Shown here: in pieces, positions 26,907-35,947 of the stretch
Numbering within the stretch: position 1 is the first letter of the stretch
Layout: each line of letters starts with the position of its first letter
Assembly: GCF_014656435.1 (NCBI RefSeq)
Contig: NZ_BNCK01000012.1
Coordinates: forward strand, 21,212-85,211
Direction: 5' to 3'
Source of the DNA: Thalassotalea marina
GTDB taxonomy: Bacteria > Pseudomonadota > Gammaproteobacteria > Enterobacterales > Alteromonadaceae
DNA length: 64,000 nucleotides
Made by a program: the position numbers and the translations under genes
Notes under the pieces: model-generated
The model's database searches: none
What the model saw: only the letters and a program-made list of their open reading frames with translations
What the model was told of the DNA's origin: nothing

Positions 26907-28382
26907 ATGAAATTATTCAGACAATCTAAACAGCAGTTTTTTAGCCGCATGTTAACCGTATCTTTACTCATGTTAATATCATCTTCTCTTTATGCTTCAC
27001 CACTAACAACAGAACAAAGAATTGACGATTTACTACAAGGTTACTTTTCTTTAAATCAATTTAATGGTGTGGCACTAGTTGCTCATCACGATAAGGTATT
27101 ACTTCACAAAGGATTTGGTTATGCCAACTTTGAGTGGGATGTTAAACACGTTACCACAGGCCAATTTAAAATTGCTTCAGTGACTAAGCAATTTACCGCG
27201 TTACTTATTTTACAACTGGTTGAACAAAATAAGCTACAACTCGACCAAACCATCAGCCATTATTTGCCAAGCTATCGCCAAGACACTGGCAATAAAATTA
27301 CTATCAGGCAGCTACTGAACCATACATCAGGCCTAGGAAACTTTTTTCATCTGCAAGAATATCAGGCAACAGAAGCTAGAAACCCTTATTCTAGAGAAGA
27401 GTTTATACAGATCTTTTGTAGTGAAGATTTACTTTTTGAGCCTGGTACAAAATTTAGATACAGCAACGCTGGCTACACCATTTTAGGGCACCTAATTGAA
27501 CAAATAACGGGCAAAACTTATCAACAAGTGTTACAGGAAAATATATTTAACCCAGCGGGCATGACAAAAAGTGGCTTTAATAATCAACAACAGGTTGTTA
27601 AACAGCGCGTTGAAGGTTATGAACGTACGTTAAATTCATTCAAACGCCCTACACATGTTGATATGTCTGTTCCATATTCAGCAGGCGCTATATATTCGAC
27701 CAGTCACGATTTACAGTTGTGGCACCAAGCGTTGCAGAAAAATTTATTGTTATCAAAAGCATTAACAAAAGTACTGTATCAAGTATCGGCACATAGAAAT
27801 TATGCAGCTGGCTGGTTAGTGGACGATGTCAAAACTAATAACAACCTCACATACACTAAAGTGCATCATGGTGGTGGTATACAAGGGTTTAATGCCAGCA
27901 TCGCTCGAATTTTGGAAGATGACTTATTGGTTGTTTTACTCAATAATACCGGCGGCGCCCCGATGACTGAAATGACCAACAACATCATTAACATCGTTTA
28001 CAATATGCCGGTAAACGAACCCAAGTTGCGATTTAGCCAGCAACTGTTTCAACAAATCAGCAAAAATGGCCTAGAACAAGCAAAAGCGTGGTATTTATCG
28101 CAAGTTTCACAAGACAACGGCTTTAGCGAACGTGGTTTAAACAACTTTGGCTATGAACTTATTGAAGCTGGTGAAATTGAAGCGGCAATTACGTTTTTTG
28201 AAATTAACAGCAAAGCCCACCCTAAATCGGCTAATGTTTACCATAGTTTGGCTGAAGCTTATGAACAAAAAGCAGAATTAGCACTTGCATTAACCAATTA
28301 CCAACTTGCGTTAAATCTCACCACAGATGACAAAAGTGCCCTAATTAACAAAATAAAACAGTTAAAAACACAAATACAATAA
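26907..28382 (+). CDS. Class C beta-lactamase-fold serine hydrolase with TPR tail
   Basis: A 491-residue exported hydrolase. Signal peptide to about residue 30 (SSSLYA), beta-lactamase/penicillin-binding-protein domain about 38-360 with S91-x-x-K94 (SVTK), Y185-x-N187 (YSN) and HHGGG in place of the KTG triad, then TPR-like repeats (about 400-490). Such proteins are usually D-amino-acid peptidases or esterases rather than antibiotic lactamases. I start at the ATG 26907, preceded by AGGAA, rather than the TTG at 26868. Divergent from the ToxR-like gene, which probably controls it. Confidence 0.88.
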   Translation: MKLFRQSKQQFFSRMLTVSLLMLISSSLYASPLTTEQRIDDLLQGYFSLNQFNGVALVAHHDKVLLHKGFGYANFEWDVKHVTTGQFKIASVTKQFTALLILQLVEQNKLQLDQTISHYLPSYRQDTGNKITIRQLLNHTSGLGNFFHLQEYQATEARNPYSREEFIQIFCSEDLLFEPGTKFRYSNAGYTILGHLIEQITGKTYQQVLQENIFNPAGMTKSGFNNQQQVVKQRVEGYERTLNSFKRPTHVDMSVPYSAGAIYSTSHDLQLWHQALQKNLLLSKALTKVLYQVSAHRNYAAGWLVDDVKTNNNLTYTKVHHGGGIQGFNASIARILEDDLLVVLLNNTGGAPMTEMTNNIINIVYNMPVNEPKLRFSQQLFQQISKNGLEQAKAWYLSQVSQDNGFSERGLNNFGYELIEAGEIEAAITFFEINSKAHPKSANVYHSLAEAYEQKAELALALTNYQLALNLTTDDKSALINKIKQLKTQIQ

Positions 28383-28585
28383 TCTAAAGCGCCTAACAGT
28401 AGTTTAATTTTGCCTTATATTGCTGTTAGGCGTAATAAAAACCAAGGTTTTCATAACAAGTTAAGCGTTGTAAAAATATACAGACAAGAAGATAATATGC
28501 ACAGTTCCTACCAACTGATTGAATCAATAAAAACAATATCAATCCATAACATCTGAAGTTGCTATATGGAGGCAATAAAACGCCA

Positions 28586-30616
28586 ATGTTGTTACTCAAA
28601 ATTGTATTTACCTGCATAGTTATTTTTTGGGGTTTTATTATTTCCCCTTTATCAGCAAAAACCTATACCGCCGATGAATTTGAGCAAGTTCGCCAACAAC
28701 TTAGGCAAACTTTTGCCAATAGCCCCAAAGAAGCTTTGAAGCTAGTTAATAGCTATTTATCAGATCCTGAATTGCTCACCGAACAACAACTAATTTGTTT
28801 AAATTACAAAAGCTGGTTTTTAATTGAAACGGATCAACTAAAAGAAGCAACACAAACATTAGTACAGTATCAATCACTTGCTGATAAATTTGGCTTACCT
28901 GTGTTTAAATACGGCTATCACAATATGTATGCAGGTTTGTATACCCGTATTGAAAACTATGAAGCAGCTCTTGAACACCATTTAAAAGCTCAAGCGTTAA
29001 CTGACACGTTAAAACCACAACTCGCCCATCAAACTAACAATAATATCGCCATGCTTTACACCAATGTTGGTCGATATGAAGAAGCCATAGAAATGTTTGA
29101 ACAATACATCGCTTACCTTAAACAAGGTGATCGCCCTTTAAGTTTAAGTTTGGTGCTAGTTAACTTGGCAGAAACTCAGGCTGATATAGGTGATTTTAAA
29201 AAGGCGCGTGAAACCATAAACGAAGCAATGGCAATTCAAAAAAAGCATGACTATAAACGTTATTTGGCAAGCAGCCATTTCATTTTAGGCATGATTGAAC
29301 GCGAAGAAAAAAACTTTGATCAATCTATTAACTACCTTGAACACGCAATAAAAGAATTTAATGAGCTGTCAATTGCCGAAGAAGCCACACAAGCACAAAT
29401 ATCACTTGCCAAAACCTACCTAGAAACAGGCGACAATGACAAAATAGATAGTTTAATTACTTCCGCTTTGCTTAACGCAGAACAACATCATCTTCCCGCT
29501 TTACAGTCACAAATACATAAATTTGCAGCAAACGTATATGAACAAAGACATGATTTGCCACAAGCACTAATGCATTTTAAAACGTATCAAGAACTGCACG
29601 ATCAATTATTGCTACAACGTGCTGACATCAATTTGGCAAAAGCAATCGCTGAAAGTGATGTAACAAGTAAAGAATTAGAAATATTAGAGCTGACAAAAAG
29701 CAAACAATTGAAGTTAGAAAAAGCCAAGTTATTTCAATACATTGCCCTAACAATCATTTGCGGTTTAATTATTTTTATTACTGGGGCAATTTTTGCGTTA
29801 AGGAGTATTAATAAAAGTAACCTAAGACTGCGCAGATCATTAAACGAATTAGCGGCAACACAAAACAAATTAATAGAAACCGAAAAAGTTGCTTCGCTTA
29901 CTTCCCTTTCGTCAGGTATGGCGCATCAATTAAATACTCCTATAGGCACCATAGTGACAGCAAACTCTTTAATTAACGAAAAATTAGTTAATTTAGAGCA
30001 ACAATTTGAAAATAAAACCTTAAGTCAATCTGCATTACGACAATTTATCAATATCGCAAAAGACACCAAAGAAATCGTTAACAAAAGTACACAACGATTA
30101 ACCACTATGGTGGAGCAATTTAAAGCACTTAAAGTATCATTAGACTCAACACAGAAAGTATCAACCTTTAGCCTTCATGAGTTGGTTGTGGAGTGCACCA
30201 CTAAATTTAACAGTTACTTAGGCAAAGAGGTTAAATTTACTATCGACACTAACAACATTGAAATATGCTCTATCTACCCAGTTTTAGCCGATGTATTTGT
30301 CAATTTAATCACCAACTCCTTTGAACACGGTTTTAAACACCAAGACAGTGGTACTATCTGTATCAATTCAGAGCTTAATGACGATAAAATTACCATTACA
30401 TTTGAAGATGACGGCGCAGGTATAAAACCTGAGTTATTAAAAGAGATTTTTACACCATTTTTCTCGACAAACTTAGGTGGAAATCATCTAGGTTTAGGCT
30501 TAAACGTTGTATTTAATGCCGTTAAACACCAATTACATGGTGATATAACAGCATTACCTTATGAACGTGGTGCTTGCTTTGTTATTACGCTGCCTAAGAG
30601 CTTTGAGCAATCATAG
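28586..30616 (+). CDS. Orphan sensor histidine kinase with periplasmic TPR domain
   Basis: A 676-residue kinase: N-terminal signal/anchor helix, TPR-rich periplasmic sensor (about residues 25-370, e.g. MLYTNVGRYEEAIEMFEQYI), a membrane helix near 385-408, a dimerisation/phospho-acceptor region with SGMAHQLNTPIG (His in the H box; the GMAHQLNTP form is typical of this kinase branch), N box LITNSFEHGF, G1 DDGAGI and G2 GLGLN. No response regulator is adjacent. The ATG at 28586 is used; a GGAGG at 28568 is rather distant (13 bases), so the exact start is uncertain. Confidence 0.87.
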   Translation: MLLLKIVFTCIVIFWGFIISPLSAKTYTADEFEQVRQQLRQTFANSPKEALKLVNSYLSDPELLTEQQLICLNYKSWFLIETDQLKEATQTLVQYQSLADKFGLPVFKYGYHNMYAGLYTRIENYEAALEHHLKAQALTDTLKPQLAHQTNNNIAMLYTNVGRYEEAIEMFEQYIAYLKQGDRPLSLSLVLVNLAETQADIGDFKKARETINEAMAIQKKHDYKRYLASSHFILGMIEREEKNFDQSINYLEHAIKEFNELSIAEEATQAQISLAKTYLETGDNDKIDSLITSALLNAEQHHLPALQSQIHKFAANVYEQRHDLPQALMHFKTYQELHDQLLLQRADINLAKAIAESDVTSKELEILELTKSKQLKLEKAKLFQYIALTIICGLIIFITGAIFALRSINKSNLRLRRSLNELAATQNKLIETEKVASLTSLSSGMAHQLNTPIGTIVTANSLINEKLVNLEQQFENKTLSQSALRQFINIAKDTKEIVNKSTQRLTTMVEQFKALKVSLDSTQKVSTFSLHELVVECTTKFNSYLGKEVKFTIDTNNIEICSIYPVLADVFVNLITNSFEHGFKHQDSGTICINSELNDDKITITFEDDGAGIKPELLKEIFTPFFSTNLGGNHLGLGLNVVFNAVKHQLHGDITALPYERGACFVITLPKSFEQS

Positions 30617-30637
30617 TTGGCGATTTAACGTTCTGAT

Positions 30638-31003
30638 TTAAGCTACCTGAAAAAATAAGCACAATTTATTTTTATCTAGGTCTCTAACATAGGCGGAATA
30701 ATAAGGCCCTTTGAGCTTTGGCTCCCCTTCACAAGAGCCGCCCAAAGCAATTGCTTTTTGGTATAAATTATCTACCTCTTCCGTTGAATTTAAGTTGAGG
30801 CCGATCATTGTACCATTACCGTTGGTCGCCGCTTCTTTATTATATGGAGAGGCGACAGCAAACATCATCCAATCACAGCCCCAATAAGTCATGCGTTCAT
30901 CCGCTATCACGCGCTTAAACTCTGTTTCTTGAAAAAGTGCGTCATAGTATTTTGTCGCATTTGCTAAATTATTAGTTCCCACTACCGTGTAACTTTGTTT
31001 CAT
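30638..31003 (-). CDS. VOC family protein
   Basis: A 121-residue VOC-fold protein of the PhnB/glyoxalase-like subtype: TVVGTNNLANATKYYDALF at the N terminus, NGTMIGLNL in the middle and YSAYVRDLDKNKLCLFF at the end. Ligand unknown. AAAAGGAG lies 7 bases before the ATG. It stands alone between the kinase and the M48 protease. Confidence 0.85.
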   Translation of the reverse strand: MKQSYTVVGTNNLANATKYYDALFQETEFKRVIADERMTYWGCDWMMFAVASPYNKEAATNGNGTMIGLNLNSTEEVDNLYQKAIALGGSCEGEPKLKGPYYSAYVRDLDKNKLCLFFQVA

Positions 31004-31157
31004 GTTGTTCTCCTTTTGTTGGAGAACTCACTATATATTCCCCCTACTGACAGCTGTGTGTCAGTAGTCTTTTAGCAATAGAAACAAAAAAGCCAGCAGA
31101 ATAAATCCACTGGCCTTTGAAAACTGTCAACCTAGTTTAGGAAGCCAATTCTGTTAG

Positions 31158-31943
31158 CTATGCACGTTTGCAGCTTTTATTCGGTGATTGATATAAAGGC
31201 TGAGCTTTACCCAAATGTTTAGACAAGTCATTAATGCGCGTTTGGTTTGATGGATGAGTTGATAGAAACTCAGGTGGTGCACCTTTTGAAACTTTGGCCA
31301 TATTACGCCACAAATCAATTGCGGCAGCTGGATCAAATCCAGATTTGGCCATTAGGTTTTGACCAACAATGTCTGCTTCACTTTCATGTAAACGGCTATA
31401 TGGCATTAACGCACCATATTGTATTGCGCCTAAACCCAATGCCATCCATAGCTCTTTATTTTCGGTACCTTGCTGACTAAGCCAAGCATCTGCTCCTACG
31501 GCACCAATTTGCACGATTTGATTCGCTGATAAACGTTCATTGGAATGTTGCTCTATCACATGGGCAACTTCATGCCCGATAATAGCAGCTAACTGATCTG
31601 GTGTTTGAGCAACATTTAAAATACCGGTATAAACGCCAATTTTTCCACCAGGTAATGCAAACGCGTTAACTTGTTCAGAATCAAACACCACAACTTCCCA
31701 AGTACCATTATGAGCTGATTTTGGTACGTTGGCTGTAATAGCGTTTGCCACACATTGAACATATTGATTAGTCGCTTTGTTCTGGCTAATTTTTTCTTTT
31801 TGCTTTAACTCTTCGAATGATGCCGCGCCCATTTTGCTCAATTCACCGTTTGAGAAAAGTGTCACTTGATTGCGACCTGTTGAAGATTTTGCGCAGGCGG
31901 TTAACACAAGAACGGCTGCTAAAACAGCAAGTTTAGATTTCAT
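31158..31943 (-). CDS. M48-family metalloprotease lipoprotein
   Basis: A 261-residue periplasm-facing lipoprotein (LTAC lipobox, Cys17) with the zincin motif H124-E-x-x-H128 (GHEVAH) and the downstream glutamate in HESEADIVG, as in E. coli LoiP/YcaL and BepA-like proteases that degrade misassembled outer-membrane proteins. NAFALPGGKIGVYTGIL is also typical. No TPR domain, unlike BepA. Single gene. Confidence 0.92.
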   Translation of the reverse strand: MKSKLAVLAAVLVLTACAKSSTGRNQVTLFSNGELSKMGAASFEELKQKEKISQNKATNQYVQCVANAITANVPKSAHNGTWEVVVFDSEQVNAFALPGGKIGVYTGILNVAQTPDQLAAIIGHEVAHVIEQHSNERLSANQIVQIGAVGADAWLSQQGTENKELWMALGLGAIQYGALMPYSRLHESEADIVGQNLMAKSGFDPAAAIDLWRNMAKVSKGAPPEFLSTHPSNQTRINDLSKHLGKAQPLYQSPNKSCKRA

Positions 31944-32061
31944 GAAGTATCCCGTTTCTTTGAAGCTTAAGGCATTAGTTTAAGAAAAATTTATCCTTAC
32001 TGCGAGTTAAATTTCTATGTCGTAGCGCACCAAAAACCAAATTTACATCACTGAAGAAGAC

Positions 32062-33546
32062 TTAATTAACCGATACTTTTTTTAGGGCGAAGCTAAATGC
32101 TGCACCTTGGCCAATATCGCTAGAAACCGCTATTTCACTATGCATTAGCTCAAGTAATTTTTTAGTAATCGCCAAGCCTAATCCCGCATGTTTTTCCCCG
32201 GCGTTTACCGCATTACTCGCGCGATATCGGGTGTCAAAAATATACGATAATTCTTCTTTTTTAATGCCGGTGCCAGTGTCTTTAACCGTCACTTGACACT
32301 GATTACCTTTAATTTCATCTACCTGCAAATAAATATGCCCTTGTGCAGGTGTATGTCTAATAGCATTTTCAATTAAATTGGTTAATACCCGCTCTAATTT
32401 GGCAATATCACCCAATATTAAGGTTTCAGAGTGGCTAGGAACGATAGACATTTCAATGCCTTTTGCCTGGCACTTAAGAGAAAACTTTGCCAACACATCG
32501 TATAACAGCTCAGTAATGTTAAAACTTTCTAATTGAATCGACACTTGGCCACCTTCAAGGTGCGCTAACTCGAAAATTTGATCGATTAGCGACTTCAAAT
32601 CTTTGGCATTTTTTAATGCTGTTTGTAAATATTTATCTTTTTGCTCAGGTGATAGGCTATCTAGCCCTAATGCCACTGTTTCAACATAACCTTGCAATGA
32701 TGCAAGCGGTGTACGTAAATCATGAGAGATATCAGCTAACAGCTCTCTTCGCTGAACATCGGCGAGTTTTAGTTGGTTTAATTGCTCACTGATTTGTTTG
32801 GCCATCTCTTCAAAAACAATGCCTAATTGATGCACTTCATTTGAGGTATTTCTTTTCCATGGCGCCAATGCCACTTTATCTTGTGCAAACCCTGCGGCCT
32901 TTAATGCGTGAATATCACTATTTAACTGACGTAGCGGCTTAGTAAAGTATCGGAATAACCCCAACATAACAATGAACAAAAATAGTATAGCACCAACAAA
33001 AGCCATTAACGATAACTTAGCCTGTTGATTAAGCTGTGGCGTGGCAAACGCTGATTCGTATTGTTCACCCGCAACAATGACATACAAATACCCCTGCAAC
33101 GACTCTCCGTTATACACTGGCGCTACCGAAAAAACCTTTTGTCTTAATTCATTTTTGGGATCATCACCATAAATCGGCAAAGCAGCGTTGTTTTCTATTA
33201 AATTTAACAAAGGCGCTAAACTTACCTGTTTGCGCTTGATTAAATGTTTATCAATGGAATGGGTTAGAATTTTTCCTGTTGGATCTAATAAATAAAACTC
33301 AAACGCTGGCCCCAACACCATTAAGGTATGAAACAAATTTTTTAAGGCCTCATAGTCGTAAACACCTTGTTTTAGTATCGGGTTATCATTCACTAAGTTT
33401 TCGGCCAAAGATAGATGTAACCCTTGCTGCGCTTCATATCTTGCTTGTTTTTCTAGTGAATTTGCCCAGTAAAAAAAGACAATTAATATCGCAACAAACA
33501 CTGAGAGCAAAGACAATGACAAGCGTTGATATAGGCTCAGCTTCAC
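32062..33546 (-). CDS. Sensor histidine kinase (OmpR-class partner)
   Basis: A 494-residue kinase: first membrane helix about 10-27, periplasmic sensor about 30-175, second helix about 178-198, HAMP (FRYFTKPLRQLNSDIHALK), HisKA with the phospho-acceptor in DISHDLRTPLASLQGYVE, N box NLIENAIRHTP, G boxes DTGTGI and GLGLAI. Translation starts at GTG overlapping the response-regulator stop (GTGA). Together with the regulator and the upstream spondin genes it forms an apparent four-gene unit. No terminator is evident after it. Confidence 0.93.
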   Translation of the reverse strand: MKLSLYQRLSLSLLSVFVAILIVFFYWANSLEKQARYEAQQGLHLSLAENLVNDNPILKQGVYDYEALKNLFHTLMVLGPAFEFYLLDPTGKILTHSIDKHLIKRKQVSLAPLLNLIENNAALPIYGDDPKNELRQKVFSVAPVYNGESLQGYLYVIVAGEQYESAFATPQLNQQAKLSLMAFVGAILFLFIVMLGLFRYFTKPLRQLNSDIHALKAAGFAQDKVALAPWKRNTSNEVHQLGIVFEEMAKQISEQLNQLKLADVQRRELLADISHDLRTPLASLQGYVETVALGLDSLSPEQKDKYLQTALKNAKDLKSLIDQIFELAHLEGGQVSIQLESFNITELLYDVLAKFSLKCQAKGIEMSIVPSHSETLILGDIAKLERVLTNLIENAIRHTPAQGHIYLQVDEIKGNQCQVTVKDTGTGIKKEELSYIFDTRYRASNAVNAGEKHAGLGLAITKKLLELMHSEIAVSSDIGQGAAFSFALKKVSVN

Positions 33547-34265
33547 GCTGCAACTCCTTGTTTAGATAGTTTATAGCCAACACCCCAAACCGTTTGCACT
33601 ATTTCTGGTTTAGCGGCATTTTTTTCAACTTTGGTACGCAGGCGATTGATATGAGAATTGACTGTGTGTTCATAACCTAAATGATGATAGCCCCAAACAG
33701 AGCTTAACAATTGTTCTCGGGAAAACACTTGTTCGGGATGTGAAGCTAAAAAATACAACAAATCGAATTCGGTTGAGGTCAGTGGTATTTCTTTACCTTT
33801 GAGATAAGTTTTATGACTGAGATTATCTATTTGCAGTGCGCCAAGCGTTAGTCTCGTCGCCTTTGATTCTTGTTGACAGGCTTTGGTGCGCTCTGCAATT
33901 AAGTGAACTTTACGTAACTGCGCTCTGATCCTCGCTTGAAGTTCTCGAATGCTAAATGGCTTTGTCATATAGTCATCCGCCCCTAGCTCTAACCCCAAAA
34001 CTCGGTCAATTTCACTATCGCGAGAGGTTAACATTAAAATAGATTGTTCAGGATATTTTTCCCGTGCTTGACGACAAACGTCTAAGCCTGAAATGCCCGG
34101 CAACATGACGTCGAGTATGATTAAGTCAAAATGGCTGTTTTCTAACAAGGCTAACGCCGTTTCGCCAGTTGATTGATGAATGATTTCAAGCGACATATCT
34201 TGCAAATTAACCTGTATTAACTCAGCGATATCTAAATCATCTTCTACTAAAAGCACTCTATCCAT
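33543..34265 (-). CDS. OmpR-family response regulator
   Basis: A 240-residue regulator with a receiver domain (acidic pair E8/D9/D10, phospho-acceptor D52 in LILDVMLPG, K near 102 in DYMTKPF) and a C-terminal winged helix (LTSTEFDLLYFLASHPEQVFSR, SHINRLRTKVE). It partners the kinase whose start overlaps its stop. The 11-bp-spaced direct repeats before the spondin genes are a candidate binding site. Confidence 0.94.
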   Translation of the reverse strand: MDRVLLVEDDLDIAELIQVNLQDMSLEIIHQSTGETALALLENSHFDLIILDVMLPGISGLDVCRQAREKYPEQSILMLTSRDSEIDRVLGLELGADDYMTKPFSIRELQARIRAQLRKVHLIAERTKACQQESKATRLTLGALQIDNLSHKTYLKGKEIPLTSTEFDLLYFLASHPEQVFSREQLLSSVWGYHHLGYEHTVNSHINRLRTKVEKNAAKPEIVQTVWGVGYKLSKQGVAA

Positions 34266-34305
34266 TTTGTTTCCCCAATTAAGATCAAAGAGAAACGGAT
34301 AACAT

Positions 34306-34327
34306 AGCGAGGGCTAATGCCCTCGCT
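34306..34327 (-). terminator. GC-rich hairpin between spondin genes and response regulator
   Basis: AGCGAGGGC and GCCCTCGCT form a perfect 9-bp stem around TAAT with no T tract. Between spondin and regulator genes it may act as a partial terminator or an mRNA processing/stability element that sets regulator levels below spondin levels. Confidence 0.6.
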
Positions 34328-34346
34328 AACGTGCACTGAAGCTTAT

Positions 34347-35075
34347 TTATTCCGTTCTTGCAATGGTGATGCGCAAGGTAGGATTATCGAACTTGTGTCC
34401 AGCGCTTAATGCCGACGTTGACAGGCCATCATCACTACTCACTACACCTGGGTGCATTGTTACATGATCGGCAATGTCATCTCTGGCTTCGTTATAACCT
34501 TCTCCGGCACCACCTGAAGCGGGACCAGGAATAGACGCTGCAGTTTCAGTGTTAAACTCCGTTCCTGCATCATAAGAACGGGCAGTAAAAGAAATACTTT
34601 CGCCAGCCATTAAATTTGAGATATCCATTGCGCTGACACCAGTAAATGCATCATTGGTGTTAACCAACATGGTGGCTACCGACAACATCATTGGCATGGT
34701 ATCGGTCAACGTCACGTCAATTGATTCGTGCATACCAGGCATCAATAAGCCCGCACCACTTTCACCAGCAAGTACCATATCTTGAGCAAGCACTTGAGTG
34801 TTGTCACCCCCTTCAGCCATGACCTCTAACGCACCACTTGCTGCTTCGCCAATTTGCCACAAACTGCCTTCGTTATGCAGTACAACAGCAACTGGAGACA
34901 TTGGTTGCGCGTGGGTTAAGTTTGTTACCGTCACCTGATAACTATAATTGACAGGTGTTGGCGCAGGCGGCTCAACTACCATAGGGTCTTTTGAAGATTT
35001 ACTATCGCCACAAGCCGATAACAATAACAAAGGCGCTAGTGCGATAGTGCTAATTTTTAAAAACGTTTTATTCAT
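34347..35075 (-). CDS. Spondin-domain lipoprotein
   Basis: A 242-residue lipoprotein (LLSAC lipobox, Cys22) with a spondin-N-like domain over most of its length: YQVTVTNLTHAQPMSPVAVVLHN at the start, the acidic YDAGTEFNTE in the middle, and NPTLRITI at the end. Spondin domains are Ca-binding beta-sandwiches known from eukaryotic matrix proteins and found in many marine bacteria; the bacterial role is unknown. The ATG at 35075 follows AGGGGG. It is a diverged tandem partner of the next gene and starts 8 bases after that gene's stop. Confidence 0.82.
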   Translation of the reverse strand: MNKTFLKISTIALAPLLLLSACGDSKSSKDPMVVEPPAPTPVNYSYQVTVTNLTHAQPMSPVAVVLHNEGSLWQIGEAASGALEVMAEGGDNTQVLAQDMVLAGESGAGLLMPGMHESIDVTLTDTMPMMLSVATMLVNTNDAFTGVSAMDISNLMAGESISFTARSYDAGTEFNTETAASIPGPASGGAGEGYNEARDDIADHVTMHPGVVSSDDGLSTSALSAGHKFDNPTLRITIARTE

Positions 35076-35083
35076 AAGGCCCC

Positions 35084-35782
35084 CTAGTTCACAGTTACAG
35101 TGATACGCGCTACAGGGTTTAACCAACGATGAACCGTATTATTTAAATCGCTTTTACCACCTGTTGCATCGTCATCACCAAGGCTGCCACGGTGAATGTG
35201 AATAGTAGTATTTTGTTCCATGTCAGTAACCCCCATACCACCTGTGCCGCCATGACCACTTGGATCAACAGGAATACCTGGTGCACCTGGTGCGCCACCA
35301 CCATTGACGATCTCATCATTAGCTTCCGTTCCTGCGTCATACGCATTAAGGTCAATAGTATATGTGCCTGGCTCTGTTGGGATCATCCAGCTGTTTAGGC
35401 CAACAAAACCATCATTGGTTGGTAATAACATCGAAACAATTGATAAGTAGTTGTTGCCATCAGTTGTGTCTAACATCAAGCTAGTACTCATTGCAGGAGC
35501 TAATAAACCTTCAGCGGGGTTTTCTTTGATATCTGCACTTAACGCGCTTAAATCTGCCGACAATCCTGAGACATTGCCGCCTTCTGCCATCATTTGTAAG
35601 TTAGCTGATGCTTCTTCACCAACAGAAAACAACTTACCATCGGCATTATGAGCAGCAACCAAAAATGGCGTAAAGTAGATACCTTGAGTCAGGTTGGTTA
35701 TTTTGATGTCTAACTGTTGTGCTTGAACTTGAATTGACGATGCGGCAATGGCAGCGCCTAGAATAGAATATTTTAACTTCAT
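35084..35782 (-). CDS. Secreted spondin-domain protein
   Basis: A 232-residue exported protein (signal peptide ending VQAQ, about residue 22) with the same spondin-N-like domain as the lipoprotein downstream: IKITNLTQGIYFTPFLVAAHN, YDAGTEANDE, NPVARITVTV. A Gly/Pro-rich insert GGGAPGAPGIPVDPSG distinguishes it. AAGGAA precedes the ATG at 35782; the frame start at 35857 is not used. First gene of the spondin/two-component unit; three 11-bp direct repeats lie upstream. Confidence 0.83.
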   Translation of the reverse strand: MKLKYSILGAAIAASSIQVQAQQLDIKITNLTQGIYFTPFLVAAHNADGKLFSVGEEASANLQMMAEGGNVSGLSADLSALSADIKENPAEGLLAPAMSTSLMLDTTDGNNYLSIVSMLLPTNDGFVGLNSWMIPTEPGTYTIDLNAYDAGTEANDEIVNGGGAPGAPGIPVDPSGHGGTGGMGVTDMEQNTTIHIHRGSLGDDDATGGKSDLNNTVHRWLNPVARITVTVN

Positions 35783-35853
35783 GTTTATTTCCTTCTCATT
35801 ATCGTGAAATGTTAAATTCATCGATAGTATGTGAAGAAAATTTCTCGAGACTT

Positions 35854-35883
35854 TCACAAAATAATCACAAAAGTCTCACAAAA
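35854..35883 (-). promoter_or_regulatory. Three 11-bp direct repeats upstream of spondin operon
   Basis: TCACAAAA begins at 35854, 35865 and 35876, an exact 11-bp period (TTTTGTGA on the coding strand), 72-101 bases before the first spondin start. This is the classic tandem arrangement for OmpR-family regulators, and one is encoded in the same unit. Confidence 0.6.
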
Positions 35884-35947
35884 AAATCAAGCCAATGTTA
35901 GGAAATTAAATGCGGTTTATTAAGGTCTTGGTACAGTTATACGCAAA

